Assembly: GCF_014269035.2 (NCBI RefSeq)
Contig: NZ_JABWRP020000010.1
Location: forward strand, 1-64,000
Direction of reading: 5' to 3'
Length of the DNA stretch: 64,000 nucleotides
DNA from: Pseudomonas vlassakiae
Lineage (GTDB): Bacteria > Pseudomonadota > Gammaproteobacteria > Pseudomonadales > Pseudomonadaceae
The notes under the pieces were generated by a model that made no database searches, was not told the origin of the DNA, and worked only from the letters and a program-made list of their open reading frames with translations. A program made the position numbers and the translations under genes. This document shows positions 25,863 through 33,665 of the stretch, piece after piece. Numbering within the stretch: the stretch's first letter is position 1; the number at the start of each line of letters is the position of its first letter.

Positions 25863-27335
25863 TCAGGCCAGTGCCTTGGAGGCTAACCAGAACAGCCCGG
25901 CCGCCAGGCCCATCGAGGCCGGCAGGGTCAGGACCCAGGCCAGCAGGATGGTCTTCACGGTGCCACCCTGCAGGCCGCTCTTGTTGGCGACCATGGTGCC
26001 GGCAACGCCGGACGAGAGTACATGGGTGGTCGACACCGGCAGGGCGAACACGTTGGCCATGCCGATGGCGCAGGCTGCGGTGATCTGGGCCGACATGCCC
26101 TGGGCATAGGTCATGCCCTGCTTGCCGATCTTTTCGCCGACGGTCAGTACCACACGCTTCCAGCCGACCATGGTGCCCAGGCCCAGGGCCAGGGCAACGG
26201 CCACGATCACCCAGAACGGGGCGTATTCGGTGGTGGCGGTCAGGTCCTTGCGCAGCTTCTCGAGGTCGGCCTTTTCACGGGCTTCCAGGCCAGGCAGCTT
26301 GCCGACTTTCTTCGCAGTGTCGTCCAGGCACAGCAAATAGCGGCGCACTTCAACACGCTTCTCGGCATCCAGCGCATGGTAGTCGGTCACGCCTTGCAGC
26401 GACGACTGCAGGGCGGCAATGGTCGGTTCGGTCTGTTGCGGGTTGCAGCTGAACTGCTCCGGCAAGTCGGTCGACTTGGCCTTGCCCAGTGCCAGGAACT
26501 CGCCGAGGGTGGCGGCGTTGCGCTGGTAGAACTGGCTCATGTGCAAGGTGGCGTCGCGGGTGCGCTCGATCTGGTAGGTAGTGCTGTTCAGGTCGAGGAC
26601 GAACTTGGCCGGAACGATACCGATCAGCACCAGCATGATCAGGCCGATGCCTTTCTGGCCATCGTTGGAGCCGTGCACAAAGCTTACGCCCATGGCCGAA
26701 ATCACCAGGACCAGGCGGTTCCAGAACGGTGGGTGCTTCTTGTCGTCGAGCTTGCGCCGCTGTTCAGGCGTCTTATGCATCTTCGACAGCGGGCGCCACC
26801 ATTTCAGGCCGATGAGCACCAGGGCTGCGACAGCGAAGCCGGCGATCGGCGAGACCACCAGCGACATGGCGATGTCGATCGCCTTCTGCCAGTTGACGCC
26901 ATCGCCCAGCGGGATGTCGTTGATCAGTGCATTGGCCAGGCCCACCCCGAGGATCGAGCCGATCAGGGTGTGCGAGCTGGAGGCGGGGATGCCGAAGTAC
27001 CAGGTCCCGAGGTTCCAGGTGATGGCGGCGGCCAGCAACGAGAAGACCATGGCCAGGCCATGCCCGGTATTCACATTGATCAGCAGCTCGACCGGCAGCA
27101 GGTGCACGATGGCATAGGCCACCCCGACACCACCGAGCAGAACGCCGAGGAAGTTGAACACCCCGGAGAAGAACACGGCCAGGTGAGGTGGCATGGCTTT
27201 GGTATAGATGACGGTGGCTACCGCGTTGGCGGTGTCATGAAAGCCATTGATGAACTCGAATGCGAGCACGAAGGTCAGGGCGAGCAGCAGGCTCACCAAT
27301 ACCCAGGCATCCAGTCCGCTGAATAAATCGATCAT
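25863..27335 (-). CDS. pit: Low-affinity inorganic phosphate transporter (PiT family)
   Basis: A 490-residue inner-membrane Pi/cation symporter. It shows the inverted PiT repeats: FEFINGFHDTANAVATVIYTKAM near the N-terminus (GFHDTANAV signature) and VSFVHGSNDGQKGIGLIML in the middle. C-terminal GFHD-like GKQGMTYAQGMSAQITAACAIGMANVFALPVSTTHVLSSGVAGTM follows. A long cytoplasmic loop of about 120 residues (rich in charged residues, ALDAEKRVEVRRYLLCLD) lies between the halves, typical of the long PitA type. ATG 27335 starts MIDLFSGLDAW. No Pho-box was recognised, as expected for constitutive Pit. Confidence 0.93.
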   Translation of the reverse strand: MIDLFSGLDAWVLVSLLLALTFVLAFEFINGFHDTANAVATVIYTKAMPPHLAVFFSGVFNFLGVLLGGVGVAYAIVHLLPVELLINVNTGHGLAMVFSLLAAAITWNLGTWYFGIPASSSHTLIGSILGVGLANALINDIPLGDGVNWQKAIDIAMSLVVSPIAGFAVAALVLIGLKWWRPLSKMHKTPEQRRKLDDKKHPPFWNRLVLVISAMGVSFVHGSNDGQKGIGLIMLVLIGIVPAKFVLDLNSTTYQIERTRDATLHMSQFYQRNAATLGEFLALGKAKSTDLPEQFSCNPQQTEPTIAALQSSLQGVTDYHALDAEKRVEVRRYLLCLDDTAKKVGKLPGLEAREKADLEKLRKDLTATTEYAPFWVIVAVALALGLGTMVGWKRVVLTVGEKIGKQGMTYAQGMSAQITAACAIGMANVFALPVSTTHVLSSGVAGTMVANKSGLQGGTVKTILLAWVLTLPASMGLAAGLFWLASKALA

Positions 27336-27650
27336 GAAGGTTGTCTGGCGGTCATAGGGGGGCGGGATTATGCCAGAAAACCTTGGCAATCGATGCACCC
27401 ACTGCTGACCGATGGCAGCGTTGTGAGTGCCCTCTCAGCCTGGCAGGCGGCGAGATCTGGCGAAATAAATGCCACAAAAAAACGAGAAAAAGGCAGAAAA
27501 ACGTCAAAAGTCTGCGAAAATTCCGCAGCGACCAGGCTTAAAACGGTTGTATGAAATTTGTGTGATTCCATTTCATCCTCGGCTTTTCAGTAAAGATAAG
27601 CCGCGTCGAGGGCGCTGCGCCCGCGACGTGATGGCCGTGCAGCGGGCAGA
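27336..27650. other. AT-rich promoter gap upstream of pit
   Basis: A 315-base gap. About 27465-27600 has A-runs on the plus strand and an imperfect palindrome TGCGAAAATTCCGCA (about 27513-27528). It probably holds the pit promoter and the end of the neighbouring small gene's transcript. No gene is seen. Confidence 0.4.
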
Positions 27651-27851
27651 TCAGGATTGCTCGCTGCGCAGTTCCTTTTCCATTTTTTCCAGTTCCTGGC
27701 TGAACGCCTGGTCCTGGACAGTGGCACGTTTGCGCCACGGCTTGCGTTCCGGTTCCGGTTGCGCGGCATAGGTGGTGACTTCACCACCGTAAACTTCCTT
27801 GTAACGTTCTGCCTGGCGCTCGAGTTCTGCGCGCAGTTCATCTTTCGTCAC
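27651..27851 (-). CDS. Small conserved-type charged protein
   Basis: A 66-residue acidic/basic helical protein, (V/M)TKDELRAELERQAERYKEVYGGEVTTYAAQPEPERKPWRKRATVQDQAFSQELEKMEKELRSEQS. GTG 27851 gives this compact product with a weak AGG ribosome site; a further upstream ATG at 27908 would add a poorly structured leader. Two amphipathic helices flank a Pro-rich middle, so a coiled-coil or adaptor role is possible. I do not recognise the family. It lies between pit and pcaR. Confidence 0.6.
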   Translation of the reverse strand: MTKDELRAELERQAERYKEVYGGEVTTYAAQPEPERKPWRKRATVQDQAFSQELEKMEKELRSEQS

Positions 27852-28121
27852 AGTAATACCTGAATGAGTAGTCGTGGGTGGGTGTTGTGCACAGGACGAA
27901 TTGTCCATACATGCGACGTGCTGGTGGGCGAACGAAACCGGGCCAGGGTTGCATGGCAGCGTGTCGATCCGGGCCAGCGGAATCGATTATAGCAATCAGT
28001 AAATCGTCAAACAGGGGCTGTTTATGCAATGGCGTGCAAAGTTTCAATAACCTTGGCGGTTCGTACAAACTTTGAGCAAACAATACCTGCAGCAGTTCAC
28101 TGTTTTTTTTAAACCAAAAGC

Positions 28122-28218
28122 AGAAATAAAACGGCCCCGCACGAGGCGAGGCCGTTGCCTGGGGACTTCTACGGTGGGTACCTGACCAGTCTCTCCAAAG
28201 AAGCCACATGTGGCAGGA
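28122..28218 (-). ncRNA. Candidate small RNA divergent from pcaR
   Basis: A minus-strand transcript of about 90-100 bases is inferred from a strong terminator (28130-28156 hairpin followed by TTTATTTC on the minus strand) with no gene to terminate. A possible minus-strand promoter has -10 TATACC (28228-28223) and -35 TTGACC (28249-28244), with a short 15-base spacer. This -35 abuts the pcaR -35, so the two promoters would compete or be co-regulated. I do not recognise an RNA family. Confidence 0.4.
28130..28156 (-). terminator. Rho-independent terminator on the minus strand
   Basis: Stem AACGGCC at 28130-28136 and GGCCGTT at 28150-28156, with an inner CGC/GCG pair and loop ACGAG. On the minus strand it is followed by a T-rich run. 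The plus strand has no T-run. Confidence 0.75.
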
Positions 28219-28249
28219 GAAAGGTATAAGTAAATTTGTCGGCGGTCAA

Positions 28250-28283
28250 TTGCGATTATCGGCCGTTCGTTCGATAATCGCAC
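28250..28283 (+). promoter_or_regulatory. pcaR promoter with PcaR operator
   Basis: The -35 TTGCGA (28250-28255), a 17-base spacer and -10 GATAAT (28273-28278) form a good sigma-70 promoter. The published PcaR box GTTCGATAATCGCAC is exact at 28269-28283 and covers the -10. A 10-base inverted half (TGCGATTATC, 28251-28260) covers the -35, fitting autorepression. Confidence 0.85.
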
Positions 28284-28310
28284 GAGCCAGCGATTTATTT
28301 GAGGTGAGCG

Positions 28311-29186
28311 ATGAACGACGAAACCACGGCCAACGAAACTGCCAGCCCAGAAGCGGCCCGCCCGAGCGCACCTGCGCTGGCACCGCCGATCGTGGCTTCG
28401 CCGGCCAAGCGTATCCAGGCGTTTACCGGTGACCCTGATTTCATGACCTCCCTGGCGCGTGGCCTGGCGGTGATCCAGGCCTTCCAGGAGCGTAAGCGCC
28501 ACCTGACCATCGCCCAGATCAGCCATCGCACGGAAATCCCCAGGGCTGCCGTGCGCCGCTGCCTGCACACGTTGATCAAGCTGGGTTACGCCACCACCGA
28601 TGGGCGTACCTATTCGCTGTTGCCGAAAGTGTTGACCCTGGGCCACGCCTACTTGTCGTCAACACCGCTGGCGGTGTCGGCCCAGCCATACCTGGACCGC
28701 ATCAGCGACCAGTTGCACGAGGCTGCCAACATGGCAACCCTCGAAGGCGACGACATCCTGTATATAGCCCGCTCGGCTACGGTGGAGCGGCTGATTTCGG
28801 TCGACCTGTCGGTCGGCGGGCGGTTGCCGGCCTATTGCACGTCCATGGGCCGTATCCTGCTGGCGGCGATGGACGACACCAGCCTGCGCGAATACCTCGA
28901 CCGCGCCGACCTCAAGGCGCGCACCAGTCGTACCCTGAATGACCCGGAGTCATTGTTCGCCTGCATTCAGCAAGTGCGGGAACAGGGTTGGTGCGTGGTC
29001 GACCAGGAACTGGAACAAGGGCTGCGCTCGATCGCCGTGCCTATCTATGATGCGTCCGGGCAGGTGCTGGCGGCGCTGAACGTGAGCACTCACGTCGGGC
29101 GGGTGACGCGCAGTGAACTGGAGCAACGCTTCCTGCCGATCCTGTTGGCGGCCAGCCGCGATCTTTGTCATCAGTTGTTCGGCTGA
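28311..29186 (+). CDS. pcaR: Pca regulon regulator, IclR family
   Basis: A 291-residue IclR-type regulator that, with beta-ketoadipate as inducer, activates the pca structural genes and represses its own gene. The winged-helix domain is around residues 41-110, with LTIAQISHRTEIPRAAVRRCLHTLIKLGYATTDGRTYSL. The effector domain ends with DLSVGGRLPAYCTSMGRILLAAM, WCVVDQELEQGLRSIAVPIYDASGQVLAALNVSTHVGRVTRSELEQRFLPILLAASRDL, a PcaR-typical block. It starts the cluster and its boxes occur upstream of pcaR, pcaK and pcaF. Confidence 0.96.
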   Translation: MNDETTANETASPEAARPSAPALAPPIVASPAKRIQAFTGDPDFMTSLARGLAVIQAFQERKRHLTIAQISHRTEIPRAAVRRCLHTLIKLGYATTDGRTYSLLPKVLTLGHAYLSSTPLAVSAQPYLDRISDQLHEAANMATLEGDDILYIARSATVERLISVDLSVGGRLPAYCTSMGRILLAAMDDTSLREYLDRADLKARTSRTLNDPESLFACIQQVREQGWCVVDQELEQGLRSIAVPIYDASGQVLAALNVSTHVGRVTRSELEQRFLPILLAASRDLCHQLFG

Positions 29187-29328
29187 TGCCATTGGCGACA
29201 CTGTTTCCTGTTCGATAAACGCACAGTGTCGCTCCGGGTCAATTGCGCCTCCTCCGATCGCTGATTAATGTCTCTCGCAACGGTCGGCTCAGCCGACCGA
29301 TACAAGAAAAACATAAGAGGCGCATCCC
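29187..29328 (+). other. pcaR-pcaK intergenic leader with two hairpins
   Basis: A 10-base perfect inverted repeat, GCGACACTGT at 29195-29204 and its complement at 29223-29232, flanks a PcaR box. A second 9-base perfect hairpin with a one-base centre, CGGTCGGCT at 29281-29289 and AGCCGACCG at 29291-29299, precedes the leader ORF. Either could terminate or attenuate transcription between pcaR and pcaK. Confidence 0.55.
29210..29224 (+). promoter_or_regulatory. PcaR box upstream of pcaK
   Basis: GTTCGATAAACGCAC matches the PcaR box at 14 of 15 positions. The internal GATAAA could be a -10, with TTGGCG 16 bases upstream as a -35. It suggests direct PcaR control of pcaK. Confidence 0.75.
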
Positions 29329-29391
29329 ATGACCACTGTCACTCGACTGCCGCGGCCGCACCCGTTCGCAGTACCGTTGTATCCAGGCTGA
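29329..29391 (+). CDS. Putative 20-residue leader peptide upstream of pcaK
   Basis: ATG 29329 has an AAGAGG ribosome site at good spacing and reads 20 codons (MTTVTRLPRPHPFAVPLYPG), then TGA at 29389-29391. Five of the residues are proline, spread as P8, P10, P12, P16 and P19. It lies after a 9-base hairpin and 86 bases before pcaK. It may be a regulatory upstream ORF coupling translation or ribosome stalling to pcaK expression. Nothing but the good start signal and position supports it. Confidence 0.45.
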   Translation: MTTVTRLPRPHPFAVPLYPG

Positions 29392-29470
29392 CTCAGGCCG
29401 CATTTCATCGCTATCAAGCCCTGTACTGTTGACCCTGGTGCAGTGGCCGGACCGTGCCCCCTTTCTGGAT

Positions 29471-29478
29471 AACAACAA
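29471..29478 (+). promoter_or_regulatory. Crc/Hfq-type CA motif at the pcaK start codon
   Basis: AACAACAA fits the AANAANAA catabolite-repression motif bound by Hfq-Crc in Pseudomonas. Its last A is the first base of the pcaK start codon, so binding would block initiation. Confidence 0.6.
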
Positions 29479-30821
29479 TGAACCAACCACAGTCTGTCGG
29501 GAACACTCTCGACGTTCAGTCCTTCATCAATGAACAACCGCTGTCGCGCTATCAGTGGCGGGTGGTGATCCTCTGCTTTTTGATTGTCTTCCTCGATGGC
29601 CTCGACACGGCTGCAATGGGCTTCATCGCGCCAGCCCTGTCGCAAGAGTGGGGGATCGACCGTGCCAGCCTCGGCCCGGTAATGAGTGCCGCATTGATCG
29701 GCATGGTCTTCGGTGCCCTGGGTTCCGGGCCGCTGGCCGACCGTTTCGGGCGCAAGGGCGTGCTGGTCGGTGCGGTGCTGGTGTTCGGTGGTTTCAGCCT
29801 GGCTTCGGCCTATGCCAGCAACGTTGACCAGCTGCTGGTGCTGCGCTTCCTCACGGGCCTAGGGCTGGGGGCGGGGATGCCCAATGCCACCACGCTCTTG
29901 TCCGAATACACCCCGGAGCGCCTCAAGTCGCTGCTGGTGACCAGCATGTTCTGCGGCTTCAACCTGGGCATGGCCGGCGGTGGCTTCATCTCGGCGAAGA
30001 TGATCCCGGCCTACGGCTGGCACAGTCTGCTGGTGGTCGGTGGCGTGTTGCCGCTGCTGCTGGCCGTGGTGCTGATGGTCTGGTTGCCGGAGTCGGCGCG
30101 ATTCCTGGTGGTGCGCAACCGCGGTAACGACAAGGTGCGCAAGACCCTGGCGCCGATCGCGCCGGCGGTGGTGGCCCAGGCGGCCAGCTTCAGCGTGCCG
30201 GAGCAGAAGGCCGTGGCTGCGCGCAACGTGTTTGCGGTGATCTTCTCGGGTACTTATGGCCTGGGCACGGTCCTGCTGTGGCTGACCTACTTCATGGGCC
30301 TGGTGATCGTCTACCTGCTGACCAGCTGGCTGCCGACGCTTATGCGCGACAGCGGCGCCAGCATGGAGCAGGCTGCGTTCATCGGTGCGCTGTTCCAGTT
30401 CGGCGGCGTGCTCAGCGCTGTAGCGGTAGGCTGGGCCATGGACCGCTTCAACCCGCACAAGGTCATTGGCATCTTCTACCTGTTGGCCGGGGTGTTTGCC
30501 TACGCCGTGGGCCAGAGCCTGGGCAATATCACCGTGCTCGCGACCCTGGTGCTGGTGGCTGGCATGTGCGTCAACGGCGCGCAGTCGGCCATGCCGTCGC
30601 TTGCCGCACGCTTCTACCCGACCCAAGGCCGCGCCACAGGCGTATCGTGGATGCTGGGTATCGGCCGCTTCGGCGCCATCCTTGGGGCCTGGAGTGGTGC
30701 AACGCTGTTGGGCCTGGGCTGGAACTTCGAGCAGGTCCTGACCGCCTTGCTGGTGCCGGCGGCGCTGGCGACGGTGGGGGTGATCGTCAAAGGGCTGGTG
30801 AGCCACGCCGACGCGACCTGA
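29478..30821 (+). CDS. pcaK: 4-hydroxybenzoate/protocatechuate transporter and chemoreceptor
   Basis: A 447-residue major facilitator superfamily symporter of the aromatic acid:H+ family. It carries the family's DGLDTAAMGFIAPAL (TM1 Asp motif) and the loop 2-3 signature GPLADRFGRKGVL. A second loop motif (GWAMDRFNPHKVIG) lies between TM8 and TM9. It imports 4-hydroxybenzoate and protocatechuate and is needed for chemotaxis to 4-hydroxybenzoate in P. putida. The start MNQPQSVGNTLD is chosen over an in-frame codon 8 residues earlier because it begins at the CA motif and matches PcaK length. Confidence 0.95.
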   Translation: MNQPQSVGNTLDVQSFINEQPLSRYQWRVVILCFLIVFLDGLDTAAMGFIAPALSQEWGIDRASLGPVMSAALIGMVFGALGSGPLADRFGRKGVLVGAVLVFGGFSLASAYASNVDQLLVLRFLTGLGLGAGMPNATTLLSEYTPERLKSLLVTSMFCGFNLGMAGGGFISAKMIPAYGWHSLLVVGGVLPLLLAVVLMVWLPESARFLVVRNRGNDKVRKTLAPIAPAVVAQAASFSVPEQKAVAARNVFAVIFSGTYGLGTVLLWLTYFMGLVIVYLLTSWLPTLMRDSGASMEQAAFIGALFQFGGVLSAVAVGWAMDRFNPHKVIGIFYLLAGVFAYAVGQSLGNITVLATLVLVAGMCVNGAQSAMPSLAARFYPTQGRATGVSWMLGIGRFGAILGAWSGATLLGLGWNFEQVLTALLVPAALATVGVIVKGLVSHADAT

Positions 30822-30878
30822 TCCGGCGAGGCTGCACTGCGGCCCCGTAAGCGGTGATGGATAGCAGAGCAACATTTA

Positions 30879-30911
30879 GTTCGATAATCGCACATATAGT
30901 CGATTATCGAA
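30879..30911 (+). promoter_or_regulatory. PcaR operator upstream of pcaF
   Basis: An exact PcaR box GTTCGATAATCGCAC at 30879-30893 is followed by an inverted partner CGATTATCGAA at 30901-30911. The two form a palindrome with centres about 21 bases (two helical turns) apart. In the pcaR promoter the inverted half lies on the upstream side instead, a difference that fits activation here and repression there. Confidence 0.85.
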
Positions 30912-30976
30912 TTGTAAGCGACCCCTTTGTCTCCTTAATCTGGGCTCAACGTAGCACCCCTGGCAGGAGAAGCCTG

Positions 30977-32179
30977 ATGCGTGAAGTATTTATCTGTGAC
31001 GCCATCCGCACCCCGATTGGCCGCTTCGGCGGCGCCCTGGCCGGCGTGCGTGCCGACGACTTGGCGGCCGTGCCGCTGAAGGCGCTGATCGAACGCAACC
31101 CGTCGGTACAGTGGGGCGAGCTCGACGAAGTGTTCTTCGGCTGCGCCAACCAGGCCGGTGAAGACAACCGCAACGTCGCGCGCATGGCCCTGTTGCTGGC
31201 CGGCCTGCCAGAGAGCGTGCCGGGCGTGACCCTGAACCGCCTGTGCGCTTCGGGCATGGATGCCATCGGCACTGCCTTCCGTGCCATTGCCAGCGGCGAG
31301 ATGGAGTTGGTGATTGCCGGCGGCGTCGAGTCGATGTCGCGTGCGCCGTTCGTCATGGGCAAGGCCGAAAGCGGTTACTCGCGCAACATGAAGCTGGAAG
31401 ACACCACCATCGGCTGGCGTTTCATCAACCCGCTGATGAAAAGCCAGTATGGCGTCGACGCCATGCCGGAAACCGCCGACAACGTGGCTGACGACTACAA
31501 AGTGTCCCGCGCTGACCAGGACGCCTTCGCCCTGCGCAGCCAGCAGAAGGCGGCTGCGGCCCAGGCCGCCGGGTTCTTCGCCGAAGAGATCGTGCCGGTG
31601 CGTATCGCCCACAAGAAGGGTGAAACCATCGTCGAGCGTGACGAGCACCTGCGCCCGGAAACCACGCTGGAAGCGCTGACCAAGCTCAAGCCGGTCAACG
31701 GCCCGGACAAGACGGTGACCGCCGGCAATGCCTCGGGCGTCAACGATGGCGCTGCGGCAATGATCCTGGCGTCGGCCGAGGCGGTGAAGAAACACGGCCT
31801 GACCCCACGGGCCCGGGTACTGGGCATGGCCAGCGCCGGCGTTGCGCCGCGTGTCATGGGCATCGGCCCGGTGCCGGCGGTGCGCAAGCTGACCGAGCGC
31901 CTGGGTGTGGCGGTCAGTGATTTCGATGTGATCGAGCTCAACGAAGCGTTTGCCAGCCAAGGCCTGGCGGTATTGCGTGAGCTGGGCGTGGCCGACGATG
32001 CACCGCAGGTGAACCCCAACGGCGGCGCCATCGCCCTCGGCCACCCGCTGGGCATGAGCGGTGCGCGCCTGGTGCTGACGGCACTTCACCAGCTGGAGAA
32101 GAGCGGCGGCCGCAAGGGCCTGGCGACCATGTGTGTGGGCGTTGGCCAAGGCCTGGCGTTGGCCATCGAGCGCGTGTGA
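30977..32179 (+). CDS. pcaF: Beta-ketoadipyl-CoA thiolase
   Basis: A 400-residue thiolase that splits beta-ketoadipyl-CoA into succinyl-CoA and acetyl-CoA, the last step of the pathway. The acylated nucleophile is C90 in LNRLCASGMDAIG. The catalytic His is in GGAIALGHPLGMSGARL and the second Cys in ATMCVGVGQG (C386). An AGGAGA site precedes ATG 30977. The CoA transferase genes pcaIJ, which feed it, are not in the window. It ends in a REP hairpin, and then pcaT begins. Confidence 0.96.
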   Translation: MREVFICDAIRTPIGRFGGALAGVRADDLAAVPLKALIERNPSVQWGELDEVFFGCANQAGEDNRNVARMALLLAGLPESVPGVTLNRLCASGMDAIGTAFRAIASGEMELVIAGGVESMSRAPFVMGKAESGYSRNMKLEDTTIGWRFINPLMKSQYGVDAMPETADNVADDYKVSRADQDAFALRSQQKAAAAQAAGFFAEEIVPVRIAHKKGETIVERDEHLRPETTLEALTKLKPVNGPDKTVTAGNASGVNDGAAAMILASAEAVKKHGLTPRARVLGMASAGVAPRVMGIGPVPAVRKLTERLGVAVSDFDVIELNEAFASQGLAVLRELGVADDAPQVNPNGGAIALGHPLGMSGARLVLTALHQLEKSGGRKGLATMCVGVGQGLALAIERV

Positions 32180-32181
32180 TC

Positions 32182-32272
32182 AGTGCCGGCCTCTTCGCGG
32201 GTAAACCCGCTCCCACAGGGGAACCACGCCTCCCTCTGCGGGAGCGGGTTTACCCGCGAAGAGGCCGGCACT
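32182..32272. repeat. REP inverted pair between pcaF and pcaT
   Basis: Two 37-base arms (32182-32218 and 32236-32272) of the Pseudomonas REP type ...CTTCGCGGGTAAACCCGCTCC... in opposite orientation with one mismatch. The hairpin may reduce read-through from pcaF into pcaTBDC. Confidence 0.88.
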
Positions 32273-32366
32273 TTCGACACAAGGCCAATTGCCAGCCCGC
32301 AAGCTGAACGAGTGTGTTACCGGGTATGTCTAGACTTACCTGTGACCCCTCAGGAGTAAACACACC

Positions 32367-33656
32367 ATGACCTCAACCTATTACACCGGTGAAGAGCGCA
32401 GCAAGCGCATTTTCGCTATCGTCGGGGCCTCATCGGGCAACCTGGTTGAATGGTTCGACTTCTACGTCTATGCCTTCAGCGCGATCTACTTCGCCGCATC
32501 GTTCTTCCCCTCCGACGACCCCACCGTCCAGTTGCTCAACACGGCCGGTGTCTTCGCTGCCGGTTTCCTCATGCGCCCGATCGGTGGTTGGCTGTTCGGC
32601 CGCCTGGCCGACCGCCATGGCCGCAAGAATTCCCTGATGATCTCGGTGCTGATGATGTGCTTCGGCTCGCTGATGATCGCCTGCCTGCCGACCTATTCGA
32701 GCATCGGTGCCTGGGCACCGGCGCTGCTGCTGCTCGCCCGGCTGATCCAAGGCCTGTCGGTGGGAGGCGAGTACGGCACCACCGCGACCTACATGAGTGA
32801 AGTGGCCCTGCGCGGCCAGCGCGGCTTCTTCGCGTCGTTCCAGTATGTGACCTTGATCGGTGGCCAGTTGTTGGCGGTACTGGTGGTCGTGATCATGCAA
32901 CAACTGCTCAGCGATGAAGAGTTGCGCGCCTGGGGCTGGCGCATTCCGTTCGTGGTTGGCGCCATCGCCGCGCTGATTTCGCTGATGCTGCGCCGCTCGC
33001 TGCACGAGACCAGCAGCGCCGAAACCCGCCAGGACAAGGACGCCGGCACCATCAAAGGGCTGTTCCGTCACCACACCGCAGCGTTCATCACCGTACTGGG
33101 TTATACGGCCGGCGGTTCGCTGATCTTCTACACCTTCACCACCTACATGCAGAAATACCTGGTCAACACGGCCGGGATGCCGGCGAAGACCGCCAGTTTC
33201 GTGATGACCGGCGCGCTGTTCCTGTACATGGTGATGCAGCCGTTCTTCGGCATGCTCTCCGACCGCATCGGCCGGCGTAACTCGATGCTGCTGTTCGGGG
33301 CGCTGGGCACGCTCTTCACCGTACCGCTGCTGATGGCGCTGAAGACCGTGAGCAGTCCGTTCATGGCCTTCGTGCTGATCACCCTGGCGCTGTGCATCGT
33401 CAGTTTCTACACCTCGATCAGTGGCCTGGTGAAAGCCGAGATGTTCCCGCCGCAGGTCCGTGCGCTGGGCGTGGGCCTGGCTTATGCAGTGGCCAACGCG
33501 GCATTTGGTGGCTCGGCCGAGTACGTGGCCCTGGGCCTGAAGACCATGGGCATGGAAAACACGTTCTACTGGTACGTGACGGCCATGATGGCAATCGCTT
33601 TCCTGTTCAGCTTGCGCCTGCCCAAGCAGGCGGAGTACCTGCACCACGATGATTAA
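32367..33656 (+). CDS. pcaT: Beta-ketoadipate/dicarboxylate transporter
   Basis: A 429-residue MFS metabolite:H+ symporter, inner membrane. It shows the MHS family opening [28 protein letters not shown] and the loop [21 protein letters not shown]. PcaT takes up beta-ketoadipate in P. putida. AGGAG precedes the ATG at good spacing, so it starts the pcaTBDC run. It is close to the permease at 57159-58478, which is an alpha-ketoglutarate-type paralogue. No PcaR box was found in the 90 bases upstream. Confidence 0.93.
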   Translation: MTSTYYTGEERSKRIFAIVGASSGNLVEWFDFYVYAFSAIYFAASFFPSDDPTVQLLNTAGVFAAGFLMRPIGGWLFGRLADRHGRKNSLMISVLMMCFGSLMIACLPTYSSIGAWAPALLLLARLIQGLSVGGEYGTTATYMSEVALRGQRGFFASFQYVTLIGGQLLAVLVVVIMQQLLSDEELRAWGWRIPFVVGAIAALISLMLRRSLHETSSAETRQDKDAGTIKGLFRHHTAAFITVLGYTAGGSLIFYTFTTYMQKYLVNTAGMPAKTASFVMTGALFLYMVMQPFFGMLSDRIGRRNSMLLFGALGTLFTVPLLMALKTVSSPFMAFVLITLALCIVSFYTSISGLVKAEMFPPQVRALGVGLAYAVANAAFGGSAEYVALGLKTMGMENTFYWYVTAMMAIAFLFSLRLPKQAEYLHHDD

Positions 33657-33665
33657 GGACGTTGC

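Larger units (their letters stand above)
27852..28310. other. 459-base regulatory gap upstream of pcaR
   Basis: No protein gene is seen. The left part carries a T-run (28101-28110). The right part holds a minus-strand rho-independent terminator, a candidate small RNA and the PcaR-controlled pcaR promoter, each listed separately. Confidence 0.6.

Noticed and set aside
27587..27841. A second minus-strand frame overlapping the small charged protein
   Set aside because: It is frame-shifted relative to the helical protein and is Arg/Asn-rich without a ribosome site.
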